Shown here one piece after another: positions 27,938 to 37,362 of a DNA stretch of 64,000 bases. Position numbers and translations under genes: made by a program. The notes under the pieces were generated by a model. That model ran no database searches and was not told the DNA's origin. It was given only the letters and a program-made list of their open reading frames with translations. The stretch is from contig NZ_KB895463.1 in the NCBI RefSeq assembly GCF_000374865.1, forward strand, positions 62,001-126,000, written 5' to 3'. The stretch comes from Arthrobacter sp. 135MFCol5.1. Lineage in GTDB: Bacteria > Actinomycetota > Actinomycetes > Actinomycetales > Micrococcaceae. Numbering within the stretch: the first letter of the stretch is position 1; each line of letters opens with the position of its first letter.

Positions 27938-28561
27938 ATGGACCGCGCGCTTGACGCACTAGTTGACCTCGATGTCTCAGCTGACATCGTCCGGATTGAA
28001 GTCCGGGGAACCCTTCGCCACGACACCCGTGCGGAACTCGTCCACATCATTCGACGCGTCCGGCGGATGGGCCTGCGTTGCCGCATTTGTGTTGATCTTT
28101 CGCAGGCTGCCCTCATCGAATCATCGGCGCTCGCCGGGTTGCGCGCCGACCTGAACGCCATGGACACCAACTCCCTGCCGGGCCTTCCCTCCGCCGGGGT
28201 GACCCTCCAGCTTGTCACCGCCAGTTACGACCGCAATGCCGACGGCCCGTCGACCACCCAACCGCTCCTCATGGACGACGATGTCACGGAGTTGTTCACC
28301 GGCGGCGGTGATTTTGCCGAGGGACTCCCTCAGTTGCCGGTGATTTTCTTCGAAGTACTCTACGGCCGCCCGCTGACGGAGTACTCGGACGAAGAACTGC
28401 TCCACGCCAGCGATTCCGTCTTCGCCCTGCTGGATAACCCGCAGGCGTTCGACGGCGCGGACCTGCTGGGCCGCTACAACGACATCGGCCTGGAAATCGC
28501 CCGCCGGCAGCAAAAACCCCAGGCTCCGTTCCCCGCCACGGAGGGCCAGGCGGCCAGCTGA
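27938..28561 (+). CDS. STAS-like domain protein of unknown function
   Basis: A 207-residue soluble protein. Residues about 12-75 resemble a STAS/anti-sigma antagonist fold (IVRIEVRGTLRHDTRAELV, then ICVDLSQAALIESSALAGLR, like the VNLSGVxxIDSSGL core of STAS proteins). The C-terminal half has no recognised domain. It lies just downstream of the GAF-ANTAR gene in the same direction, suggesting a signalling role, but a phospho-switch Ser within IESSAL is only inferred. Confidence 0.6.
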   Translation: MDRALDALVDLDVSADIVRIEVRGTLRHDTRAELVHIIRRVRRMGLRCRICVDLSQAALIESSALAGLRADLNAMDTNSLPGLPSAGVTLQLVTASYDRNADGPSTTQPLLMDDDVTELFTGGGDFAEGLPQLPVIFFEVLYGRPLTEYSDEELLHASDSVFALLDNPQAFDGADLLGRYNDIGLEIARRQQKPQAPFPATEGQAAS

Positions 28562-28631
28562 CCGCCGCGTCGCGGAATGGTTACATACCGGTCCTTGCGG
28601 CGTTTACTTCAGGTGTGCTTACGGTAGGGGT

Positions 28632-29672
28632 GTGCCGTATGAGGGGGAGACAGGTCCGCAACACCGGCGCGGGGTCCCCCAGGCCCGGCTGCTGGCGGAG
28701 GCGGCTGCCCTTAAGCGCTTTTCCCGCCGGACGTTCCTCGCCGGTGCCGGGGCCTCCGGGTTGCTCGCTGCGGACATGCTGCTGACCCGTGAAGTGCAAT
28801 CGCAGCGCCAAACCACAAAGATCCTGCCTGTTGCGGATGATTTCGCCGATGCCTACTACCCGGACGCCTGCTGGTTCCTCTTCCCCGGGTACAAAACCAG
28901 CTGGGAAGAGGCCCAGTGGATCCTCAACACCCTCCGCGGCTCGCTGAACAAGCGCGCCCGGCTCGCCGCCGTCGGGTATTCCAACCTGGGCCTGGATGTC
29001 ACTGACGTGGTCCGCGCGATCTCCGAGTACGTCGCGGTGGAGAAAATCACCAAACTGTTCTTCTACGGGCACAGCTTCGGCGGCATGCTGGCCACCCAGG
29101 TGGCCGCCCGGCTCCTTGCCGTGGCAGGCATCCAGGTGCAGTTCATCCTGCTGGACTCGAGCCCCTACAGTGCGCATGACGTCCTGGACCAGAGCTGGTT
29201 CGACGGCGTGGTGTTCCTGTACGAGCGCGGTTTCAGGTTCCCGTCCACCCTCCGCGGCGGCTACGAACTGGGGGAGCGGATCATCCACAAGGACGAACGG
29301 AGCTGGCGCCAGATCCTGGACCAGACGCTCGAACAGCTTTCGCCGATAGCCCCCTCCAGTGTGCTCATCCAGACCGAGTCAGCGTACATCTACCACTTCG
29401 AGGGCGGCCAGTTCGCGGGCCAGCTTGGAACGGCCAAGATGGCCTATGTCGGCAACCCGAAGGACCAGACCGTCGACTACGAAACGGCCTCGGAGACCTG
29501 GGCCGTGGCTTTCAAGGACAACATGGTCTCCAGTGGCCTGCAAACCATCGGGGCCGCGCCGGCCCACGCCAGCCCCGGCTGGAACCCGCAAATCTACCGG
29601 CCCCTCCTGACGGAGCTGCTGGATGAATACTTCCCCTTGCCCCGGGGCGGCTCCCGGGTGAGTATCTTCTAG
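28632..29672 (+). CDS. Secreted alpha/beta hydrolase, Tat-type signal
   Basis: A 346-residue protein. Near residue 30 is a twin-arginine-like signal (FSRRTFLAGAGASGLLAADML). The body has an alpha/beta hydrolase fold; the nucleophile elbow is FFYGHSFGGMLATQVA, with Ser in GHSFGG. It is probably exported and acts as an esterase/lipase-type enzyme. The GTG start at 28632 gives a 28-residue pre-signal region; a later start is possible. Its stop overlaps the convergent HAD phosphatase stop by CTAG. Confidence 0.7.
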   Translation: MPYEGETGPQHRRGVPQARLLAEAAALKRFSRRTFLAGAGASGLLAADMLLTREVQSQRQTTKILPVADDFADAYYPDACWFLFPGYKTSWEEAQWILNTLRGSLNKRARLAAVGYSNLGLDVTDVVRAISEYVAVEKITKLFFYGHSFGGMLATQVAARLLAVAGIQVQFILLDSSPYSAHDVLDQSWFDGVVFLYERGFRFPSTLRGGYELGERIIHKDERSWRQILDQTLEQLSPIAPSSVLIQTESAYIYHFEGGQFAGQLGTAKMAYVGNPKDQTVDYETASETWAVAFKDNMVSSGLQTIGAAPAHASPGWNPQIYRPLLTELLDEYFPLPRGGSRVSIF

Positions 29673-30499
29673 ATCTGGTTCTTCAGGTCCGCCACGGAGT
29701 TCAGCACCTGGTTGGGCCGGAACGGGTAGGCCGCAATATCGTCCTTGTGCGTGATGCCGCTGAGCACCAGCACCGTGTGCAGGCCCGCCTCCATGCCGGC
29801 GATGATGTCCGTGTCCATCCGGTCACCGATCATGGCGGTGGTTTCGGAGTGCGCGTCGATCTGGTTCATGGCAGAACGGAACATCATGGGGTTCGGCTTG
29901 CCCACAATGTACGGCTCGCGGCCGGTGGCCTTGGTGATCAGGGCGGCAATGGCGCCGGTAGCGGGCATGGGGCCGTCCTTGGACGGGCCGGTGGCATCCG
30001 GGTTGGTGGCGATGAACCGCGCCCCGCCCAGGATCAGCCGGATGGCCATGGTGATGGCCTCGAAGGAGTACGTCCGCGTCTCGCCGAGCACTACGAAGTC
30101 CGGATCCTGGTCGGTGAGGATGAAGCCCGCCTCGTGCAGCGCCGTCGTCAGACCCGCCTCGCCGATGGTGTAGGCGCGATTTCCGGATTCCGAGCCGCGC
30201 ACCTGGTCCTTCAGGAACTGGGCCGTGGCCAGCGCCGAGGTCCAGATATTTTCCTCCGGGATCTCCAAACCGGAGGAGCGCAGGCGGGCAGCGAGGTCGC
30301 GCGGGGTGAAGATCGAATTGTTGGTCAGCACCAGGAACCGCTTGGATGTATCCACCCAGCGCTGGATCAACTCGGCAGCGCCCGGAATAGGCTGGTTCTC
30401 GTGGACCAGGACGCCGTCCATGTCCGTCAGCCAGCATTCAATTTCCTGGCCGCTGCGGTAAACCGCGGGGTTTCCTGCTGCCTGGACTTCTTCTGCCAC
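29669..30499 (-). CDS. HAD-IIA family hydrolase (NagD-like phosphatase)
   Basis: A 276-residue enzyme. The HAD motif I is LTDMDGVLVHENQPIPGA, motif II FLVLTNNS, and the C-terminal GKPNPMMF plus MIGDRMDTDIIAGMEAGLHTVLVLSG give motifs III and IV. The domain order is that of the NagD-type subfamily (class IIA). GTG 30499 is chosen because GGAGG lies five bases upstream; the GTG at 30511 has no such site. The substrate may be a sugar or nucleotide phosphate. Confidence 0.88.
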   Translation of the reverse strand: MAEEVQAAGNPAVYRSGQEIECWLTDMDGVLVHENQPIPGAAELIQRWVDTSKRFLVLTNNSIFTPRDLAARLRSSGLEIPEENIWTSALATAQFLKDQVRGSESGNRAYTIGEAGLTTALHEAGFILTDQDPDFVVLGETRTYSFEAITMAIRLILGGARFIATNPDATGPSKDGPMPATGAIAALITKATGREPYIVGKPNPMMFRSAMNQIDAHSETTAMIGDRMDTDIIAGMEAGLHTVLVLSGITHKDDIAAYPFRPNQVLNSVADLKNQI

Positions 30500-30551
30500 G
30501 TCTACCTCCACCGGTGATGAATGCTCCAGTGGTCCAGTCTAGTGTTGAAGG

Positions 30552-31226
30552 GTGAATCAAACGCCCGGGATGACCGACGAACCCAACCACGAGCCCGGGG
30601 ACGCCGAACCCGCCAAGGCCGAGGTCGGCGTCGGGCCCTGGGAAGGCGAATGGCCGGAAGGCGACCACTGGGACCCTGACCTCCTGGCGGACGGGGACCG
30701 GCGCAACGTGCTGGACAAGTACCGCTACTGGAAACACGAGGCGATTGTTGCGGAGCTGGACTCGCGGCGGCACAACTTCCACGTGGCCATCGAAAACTGG
30801 CAGCACGACCTCAATATCGGCACGGTGGTGCGCACCGCCAACGCCTTCCTCGCCAAAGAGGTCCACATCATCGGCCGACGGCGGTGGAACCGGCGCGGTG
30901 CCATGGTCACCGACCGCTACCAGCACGTACGCCACCACCCCACCGTGGCGGATTTCGTCCAGTGGGCGAACGGGGAGGGGCTCGCCATCATCGGGATCGA
31001 CATCTTCCCGGACTCCGTCCCGCTGGAGACCTACGAGCTGCCCCGGGACTGCGTGCTGGTGTTCGGACAGGAAGGCCCGGGCCTGACGCCGGAGGTCCAC
31101 GAGGCAGCCGTCGCCACCCTGTCCATCGAGCAGTTTGGCTCCACCCGGTCCATTAACGCCGCCTCCGCAGCCGCCATCGCCATGCACGCCTGGGTCCGCA
31201 GGCACGTCTTCGGCCAGCAGGTCTGA
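30552..31226 (+). CDS. SpoU/TrmH-family RNA 2'-O-methyltransferase
   Basis: A 224-residue SPOUT enzyme. Motif 1 is NWQHDLNIGTVVRTANAF, motif 2 LVFGQEGPGLTPEV and motif 3 QFGSTRSINAASAAAIAMHAW. It methylates a tRNA or rRNA ribose; the target base is not evident. An acidic N-terminal extension of about 60 residues precedes the domain. The GTG start at 30552 has GAAGG touching it with no spacer, so translation may be leaderless or begin at ATG 30570. It lies upstream of fba in an order common in actinobacteria. Confidence 0.85.
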   Translation: MNQTPGMTDEPNHEPGDAEPAKAEVGVGPWEGEWPEGDHWDPDLLADGDRRNVLDKYRYWKHEAIVAELDSRRHNFHVAIENWQHDLNIGTVVRTANAFLAKEVHIIGRRRWNRRGAMVTDRYQHVRHHPTVADFVQWANGEGLAIIGIDIFPDSVPLETYELPRDCVLVFGQEGPGLTPEVHEAAVATLSIEQFGSTRSINAASAAAIAMHAWVRRHVFGQQV

Positions 31227-31348
31227 GTATTACCAACCCGTGACCCGAAACACCCGGCCTGCCCGGGAATGGCTAGGATGGTGCCTAGCCGTAAGCGGTC
31301 TACTTGAGGGTCATCCACCCACAGACGAAACTCAGCAGAGGAGCCAGC

Positions 31349-32368
<1,020 letters not shown>

Positions 32369-32788
32369 ATGTCGGATGAGTTCCGCAAGAACCTGATGGG
32401 ACCTGAGCCCACGCTCCTGCCTGCCGAGACCGAGGTCAATGCGCAGCTGGAAGCCGGGCACGAGGCCCTGGACCTGGTGGAAAAGCACCCCACGTCCTCA
32501 CTGTTGTGGGCGATCCTGGCTGAGGAAGCGTGGACCGAGGGCCGGACCATCGACTCCTACGCGTACGCCCGAGTGGGCTACCACCGCGGACTGGACGCGC
32601 TGCGCCGCAACGGTTGGCGCGGCGTCGGGCCCATCCCGTGGGAGCACGAGCCGAACCGCGGGTTCCTCCGTGCGCTTTACTCGCTGGGCAGGGCTTCGTC
32701 GGCTATTGGGGAAGCGGACGAGCCGGAGCGGATCGAGAAGTTCCTGAACGACTCCGATCCCGCGGCGAAGGCAGCCATCGAGGGCTAG
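32369..32788 (+). CDS. DUF3151-family conserved protein
   Basis: A 139-residue protein, predicted mostly helical. LLPAETEVNAQLEAGHEALD, WAILAEEAW and YARVGYHRGLDALRRNGWRG are features of DUF3151, an actinobacterial family usually encoded between fba and purA. The ATG directly follows the fba TAG stop with no gap. Function unknown. Confidence 0.85.
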   Translation: MSDEFRKNLMGPEPTLLPAETEVNAQLEAGHEALDLVEKHPTSSLLWAILAEEAWTEGRTIDSYAYARVGYHRGLDALRRNGWRGVGPIPWEHEPNRGFLRALYSLGRASSAIGEADEPERIEKFLNDSDPAAKAAIEG

Positions 32789-32801
32789 ATACGACTAATT
32801 A

Positions 32802-32848
32802 CGACGACGGCAGGTCACCTTCCCAGCGAAGGTGACCTGCCGTCGTCG
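32802..32848. terminator. Perfect 20-base-pair hairpin between convergent genes
   Basis: Arms 32802-32821 and 32829-32848 are perfect complements with a seven-base loop. It lies between the convergent DUF3151 and uracil-DNA-glycosylase-like genes. A T-run is lacking on either side, so it may be a Rho-assisted or bidirectional terminator. Confidence 0.7.
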
Positions 32849-32870
32849 GTGGTTGAGCCGCGTCGAAACC

Positions 32871-33503
32871 CTAGGCCTGGTGGGCGATGCCGGTGCGTGC
32901 CATGGCATCGGCGTACGCCGTGTGCATGTCCGCGAGGAACTCCTCCTGGCGGGCCGGTGAACCGGCGAAGGCGCGGCCACTCAGGGAGCGGACCTTGTAG
33001 GTCTTGAGGCCGCGGCGCCACAGCAGCGGGACTTCGGTCTTCAGCAGCAGGTTGGCCAGGCGGTTTGCCTCCGTGCCGTGCGCCACGATCACGGAGGCGC
33101 GGGGGACCAGGGCGAGGAACTTCAGCAGCGGCTTCAAACCTGCCTGCACCTGGTCCGGGGTGAATTTTCCGTTGGCCTCCCCCGGGACGTGCCACGGGTG
33201 GACGTTCCAGGGCATCACGAATTCCGGGCGCAGGCCCAGCTTCCACTGGATGCCCAGCATGCGGGTCGCGGCGTCCTGGTCACCGGCAGTGATGAAACCG
33301 GACTGGTCCATCTCGCCAATATTGGAGTACAGGCTGATGATGCGGCATTCCTCAACATCGTGCATGGGGTCCACGTAGGGCACCACGGTTCCGGGCTTCG
33401 CTTCCTGCAGGGAATCGCACAGCTCGTTGACAGCGGCAACGCTGGGCTCGTAACGGCGGCTCATGAGCTGTTCGTGGAATGTTTCGGGGGCCAGTGCGGT
33501 CAT
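32871..33503 (-). CDS. Uracil-DNA glycosylase superfamily protein
   Basis: A 210-residue protein. VVPYVDPMHDVEECRIISLYSN, FVMPWNVHPWHVPGE and VIVAHGTEANRLANLLL correspond to the acidic loop, the N-P-W-like loop and the HGxxA loop expected in the UDG fold. It resembles actinobacterial uracil-DNA glycosylase-like proteins of this size. The usual GxDPY motif is degenerate, so substrate and catalysis are uncertain. It is alone on this strand, flanked by hairpins. Confidence 0.6.
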   Translation of the reverse strand: MTALAPETFHEQLMSRRYEPSVAAVNELCDSLQEAKPGTVVPYVDPMHDVEECRIISLYSNIGEMDQSGFITAGDQDAATRMLGIQWKLGLRPEFVMPWNVHPWHVPGEANGKFTPDQVQAGLKPLLKFLALVPRASVIVAHGTEANRLANLLLKTEVPLLWRRGLKTYKVRSLSGRAFAGSPARQEEFLADMHTAYADAMARTGIAHQA

Positions 33504-33649
33504 GAAGGGCTGGTTCTCCTGCGGGGATTGATGTTGCGTCCACCGCCGAAAATGGGCGCACGGTGGCGCAGCTCATCAACGGTGGTTAGTTGGGGTGGGC
33601 CGATTCCGGGTCGGCCTTTGCCAGTTTACCAAGCCCGGAGAAACGAAAC

Positions 33650-33689
33650 GCCGGTCCAGCGCACCTCATTCATGGCGCAGTGGACCGGC
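33650..33689 (-). terminator. Terminator of the methionine-synthase-like gene
   Basis: Arms GCCGGTCCA (33650-33658) and TGGACCGGC (33681-33689) pair with an inner GCGC pair; on the minus strand it is followed by T-rich CGTTTCGTTTC. It lies 26 bases beyond the stop at 33715. Confidence 0.65.
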
Positions 33690-33714
33690 GGTCATTCCCG
33701 GAAGGGGCGGATAA

Positions 33715-34923
33715 CTACCAGAGGCGCCCGGTGGCGCGGCGGGCGCCCTCGCCAAGAGCCTCCAGCTTGGCGAATGCGATCTGCGGATGCACCCGGCCGC
33801 CCAGGCCGCAGTCGGTGGACGCGATGACGTTCTCGCGTCCCACCAGCTTGGCGAAGCGGACAATCCGGTCCGCCACCAGGTCCGGGTGCTCCACCACATT
33901 GGTGGCGTGGGAGACGACGCCGGGGATGATCACTTTGCCCTCAGGAAGGGCGGTGTCCTCCCAGACACGCCATTCGTGCTCGTGGCGGACATTGGCCGCC
34001 TCGAAGGAGTACGCGCCGGCGTTGACCTGCAGCACTGAGCCGATGATGTCGGCGAATGGGATGTCCGTAGTGTGCGGACCATGCCAGGAGCCCCAGCAAA
34101 CGTGCAGCCGGACCTGTTCCTGCGGAAGGTCCCGCAAGGCCCAGTTGGTGGCCTCGACGCGCAGCTGAATGAACTTCAGGTAGTCCTCCAGGGACGGCTC
34201 CGGGTTGATCTGGTCCCAGCTCTCGGCCAGGGACGGATCGTCGAGCTGGACCGTCAGGCCGGCGTCGATGATGGCTTTGTATTCCTCGCGCATCGCATCG
34301 GCGCAGGCGTAGACCAGCTCCTCATCGTTCTTGTAGTACTCATTGGCGACGCGGGCGCAGGAACCGGGGGAGAGGGACGCCACGAATCCTTCGCTGAGGC
34401 CTGCCGCGGCGAGCCCGGTCTTCAGGTTCTTGATGTCCGAGGCCACCAGGTCATGGCCGGTATATGTCAGGGGCCCGGCGATCTTGGGTTGGGACACGCT
34501 CTTCCGGTGCGCCAGGATCCCGGAGGAGGGATCGTTGTACGCCTCATTGAACGCCTGCCGGTCCCGCCGGTCGGGGAAGGACGTCAGGACAACGTTTCCG
34601 GGGGACGACCGCCGGACTTCGGCTTCAGCCCACCGGTCCACGGTGGTCGGCTCCAGGCCGCCGAGCCGGGCGAAGGAGTAGTTCCACCAGGCCCCGTAGT
34701 CCACGGAGTTGGACATCGTATGCCCGTACTCGCCGTCGTTGGGGATATCGATGCCCAGGTCCTTCTGGCGCTGGACCACGCCCACAACGGAGTCTTCCAG
34801 GAGCTCCAGGAACGCCGGGGTGATCCCGTCGGATTCCTTTGCGGTGTTGGCTGCGATGAGTTCATCGGTGCGAGGCAGGGACCCGGCGTGGGTGGCGCGA
34901 ATATGGTCGGTGTTGAGGGGCAT
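33715..34923 (-). CDS. Cobalamin-independent methionine synthase C-terminal-like protein
   Basis: A 402-residue single-domain protein like the catalytic half of MetE. THAGSLPRTDELI opens the barrel; the zinc-ligand positions appear as RLHVCWGSWHGPHT and IASTDCGLGGRVHP (a late Cys), and a Glu in YSFEAANVRHEHEW is a further ligand. It lacks the N-terminal domain of full MetE (about 750 residues), so it may use a corrinoid protein or a simpler methyl donor. AAGGAAG precedes ATG 34923; an earlier in-frame start at 35076 has no match. Confidence 0.8.
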   Translation of the reverse strand: MPLNTDHIRATHAGSLPRTDELIAANTAKESDGITPAFLELLEDSVVGVVQRQKDLGIDIPNDGEYGHTMSNSVDYGAWWNYSFARLGGLEPTTVDRWAEAEVRRSSPGNVVLTSFPDRRDRQAFNEAYNDPSSGILAHRKSVSQPKIAGPLTYTGHDLVASDIKNLKTGLAAAGLSEGFVASLSPGSCARVANEYYKNDEELVYACADAMREEYKAIIDAGLTVQLDDPSLAESWDQINPEPSLEDYLKFIQLRVEATNWALRDLPQEQVRLHVCWGSWHGPHTTDIPFADIIGSVLQVNAGAYSFEAANVRHEHEWRVWEDTALPEGKVIIPGVVSHATNVVEHPDLVADRIVRFAKLVGRENVIASTDCGLGGRVHPQIAFAKLEALGEGARRATGRLW

Positions 34924-35295
34924 GCTGGAATCTTCCTTCCATCGGTCCTGGCAGTAGCACCTTCGGCCGGCAGCTTTCCTGCCGGACCGTGGTTGCTGCG
35001 GCGTCATTGAGCCAGGTCTCTCAGCCGCTCCGGATGGTCCACTCTTACCTAAAGCGACAGCGTGGCGGCGGGGCAAATCGGTTTCATATTGTGGCGCGGC
35101 AGCGTCAGTCGGAGCTCGTCCGCACGATTCCGCCGAGAGAAAGCGGTACTTGATAACATTTAATACACCGACTTGACTTTAATTAGTAAGTGATGGTGAT
35201 CTAGAAACATCGGTTTTTGGGGGAAATACCGATAATCCCCCATACCCGTGTCCCGGTCTTACCGTTCGGGGTTTAATTCTAATTTGGGGGAAATC
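34924..35295 (+). other. AT-rich intergenic region upstream of the surface-protein locus
   Basis: No gene is visible. Bases 35150-35295 are far richer in A/T than the neighbours. TTGACT (35173-35178) is a possible -35 with weak -10 candidates near 35198. Inverted repeats ATCGGT/ACCGAT and GGGGG/CCCCC between 35210 and 35250 could form a folded 5' leader for the operon starting at 35296. These are pattern-level observations. Confidence 0.4.
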
Positions 35296-36003
35296 ATGGT
35301 TGGATCAGCCACCGCTAAGCCGCGCTCGCAAAAGGCTAATAAAGTCCGCGCTATTCTTGCCGGCGGCCTTGTCTTGGGGATCGGCGCGGCCTTCACTCTC
35401 GCGGCGTGGACGGACAACGAGTGGGTCTTCGGCCAGAGCGACAACGGCGGTGGCCCGGGGACCAAGGTGTACCAGATGCAGCAAAACACGTGGACAGGCA
35501 CCGGTGGAACAGCAGCATGGAGTGACCAGCCGGACCGGAACGGCGGGGCGTTGACCTTCAGCGTCAATGCGGACAACCTGGTGCCGGGCAGCACCGTTTA
35601 CGCACCGATGCAGCTGCGGGCGGTGGCCGGATCCGAAGCCCTGGTAGCCAGCTTGACCGAGGCGGAGCAGTCCCTTCCCATAGACGGGGTCACCAACACG
35701 TCCCAGCTCTATTCGGCACTGAGATACGAAGCCAAGCAGGGTGTGCCGAGTTCGTCATGCAACGCTGCAGGATTCGGTCCCGTGCAGAACGCAAATATTA
35801 TTCCTGCGGGCTCAACCCTCAACACCATCTCTGTCCCCGGAGCCGCGACCAATATCAGCCTGCCCAGGGGTGACAACGCCACCCCTGGCACCGCGGTGGA
35901 TATCTGCTTCGCCCTGACCCTTCCCACGGATGCCCCGTCATCCCTGCAGGGGCAGAAGACCGTCCCGCTCTGGAAGTTCTCAAGCACAGTGGGCCTGCCA
36001 TAA
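35296..36003 (+). CDS. SipW-dependent-type secreted surface protein
   Basis: A 235-residue secreted protein. A basic N-terminus and a hydrophobic segment (about 20-37) end in LAAWTDNEWVFG, the T-x-A-x-W-T-D type motif of SipW-processed TasA/CalY-like proteins. The mature part is beta-rich with a short Gly linker; two cysteines (CNAA and DICFA) may pair. GGGGG precedes the ATG. It is the first gene of a four-gene run with a signal peptidase and further surface proteins, so it is a probable substrate of that peptidase and possibly a fibre subunit. Confidence 0.75.
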   Translation: MVGSATAKPRSQKANKVRAILAGGLVLGIGAAFTLAAWTDNEWVFGQSDNGGGPGTKVYQMQQNTWTGTGGTAAWSDQPDRNGGALTFSVNADNLVPGSTVYAPMQLRAVAGSEALVASLTEAEQSLPIDGVTNTSQLYSALRYEAKQGVPSSSCNAAGFGPVQNANIIPAGSTLNTISVPGAATNISLPRGDNATPGTAVDICFALTLPTDAPSSLQGQKTVPLWKFSSTVGLP

Positions 36004-36011
36004 CCCCTCCG

Positions 36012-36632
36012 ATGAGGCAGACAGCGTCCCGGCGCAAGCCCGGGTTCCGGTTGCCGGGATTGGCGTCCGATCCCCGGGCCCGGCCGGCTGCCCTCCGTGT
36101 GGCCAGGGGATTCCGCGAAGCTTTGCTCACCGTCGTTGCCCTGTTGGGGCTGGCGTGCATCCTTGTCCTGGTCCTGGGCTTCTTCTTCAAGGCGTCCTTC
36201 GTCGTCTTCCGTACGGGATCGATGGAGCCGCTCTATCCAGTCGGTGCGCTGTCCCTGACCGTGCAGGTCACCGCCAAGGATCTCGTCCCGGGCGACGTCG
36301 TGTCGGTCCGCCGGGAGGCGGCGACCGCCCTGGTGACCCACCGCGTGGTGGCAGTTTACCCGCCCAGTGTGGAGGGGGCCACAGCGTCGCTAAGGCTCCG
36401 CGGCGACGCCAACACTTCGGATGATCCGTTGCCCTACGAGGTGGCCACGGCGCAGAAGGTGCTCTTCACGGTTCCCGGGTTGGGAACCTGGATCATGGCC
36501 TCCCGGGGGCCGGAGTTCCTGGGCGCGGCAACCCTGGCGGTGGCAGCACTGGTCACGTGGGCCTACTGGCCGCGGCGCCGGGCCGCGGTCCAGGCAGAGA
36601 TCTGCGCCACCGGGGCGAAACCACAACAGTAA
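36012..36632 (+). CDS. Signal peptidase I, SipW/ER type
   Basis: A 206-residue membrane peptidase. An N-terminal helix (about 37-60) precedes the catalytic FRTGSMEP with Ser70; the general-base position is ALVTHRVV with His110, not the usual bacterial Lys; GDANTSDD (Asp132 and following) completes the site. This Ser/His arrangement is that of SipW and the archaeal/ER enzymes. A second helix follows near residue 175. It lies eight bases after its probable substrate gene, and a second substrate lies two genes further on. Confidence 0.9.
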   Translation: MRQTASRRKPGFRLPGLASDPRARPAALRVARGFREALLTVVALLGLACILVLVLGFFFKASFVVFRTGSMEPLYPVGALSLTVQVTAKDLVPGDVVSVRREAATALVTHRVVAVYPPSVEGATASLRLRGDANTSDDPLPYEVATAQKVLFTVPGLGTWIMASRGPEFLGAATLAVAALVTWAYWPRRRAAVQAEICATGAKPQQ

Positions 36633-36645
36633 GGTCGTAGATGAC

Positions 36646-37362
36646 ATGGCGGGACCCAGCACCAGGGACGTCGTACGGGCCGCGGGGGTTGTCGCGGTTT
36701 TGCTGGTGGGCGCTGCGCCTGGCGCAGCCGTGGCGGACGAGCAGCTGATTCCGGTACCGGAGACGGGGGCGGCCGGCTTCCTGTCGCTCTCCTCGTCGGT
36801 CTATCCACTGACACTGCCGGTGCTGTCAGCGGGGGAATCGTTCAGTTGGCAAATAGGCATTTCGCTGGACCAGCCCAGCGGCGAGTCCACCCTGCAGGTC
36901 ACCGCCGACGGTGAGATCGCCGGTACGGACACCTACGTTGTGTCCGTGGACGAATGCGATGTCCCGTGGCAGGGAAGCAGCGGCTTGGGCGGGGACCTGC
37001 GTTGCCCCATCGGCTCCACGCCGCGGATAGCGCCGGTAACGCTCGTTGAACATCGCCAGGATGTGCTGGTTCCCTTGCGTGATCTGCGCATCGGATCCTC
37101 GCCCTACCTTCGATTTGTCTTGTCCCGGCCCGCGGATTCGCAGGACCCGCCGGACACCGCGCTGACGCTGGGTATTGGGGTCACCGCTGCCGGGAACGAC
37201 CACGCCGTGGTCCCGTCCGGCCAGCGGCCGCCCGCACCGTTGGCCAATACCGGGGCAGCGGTAGTGCAGGGGCTGTTGGCTGGCGGCGGCCTGTTGCTCC
37301 TCGGCGCAGCGGTGGTGGCTGCAGCCCGCCGGAACATGACCCGGAGGGGGGAGGCATCGTGA
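36646..37362 (+). CDS. Secreted protein with LANTG sorting signal
   Basis: A 238-residue protein with an N-terminal signal peptide (cleavage near AVADEQ), a beta-rich extracellular domain with two cysteines, and a C-terminal sorting signal: PLANTG (about 198-203), a hydrophobic helix and a basic tail ARRNMTRRGEAS. LAxTG is the motif of class E sortases, so it is probably covalently attached to peptidoglycan. No sortase gene is in this window. Its gene overlaps the next by GTGA. It could anchor the neighbouring proteins to the wall. Confidence 0.8.
   Translation: MAGPSTRDVVRAAGVVAVLLVGAAPGAAVADEQLIPVPETGAAGFLSLSSSVYPLTLPVLSAGESFSWQIGISLDQPSGESTLQVTADGEIAGTDTYVVSVDECDVPWQGSSGLGGDLRCPIGSTPRIAPVTLVEHRQDVLVPLRDLRIGSSPYLRFVLSRPADSQDPPDTALTLGIGVTAAGNDHAVVPSGQRPPAPLANTGAAVVQGLLAGGGLLLLGAAVVAAARRNMTRRGEAS

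Noticed and set aside
35077..35295. Riboswitch upstream of the surface locus
   Set aside because: The inverted repeats are suggestive but match no known riboswitch class that I can recognise, so only a possible leader is recorded.
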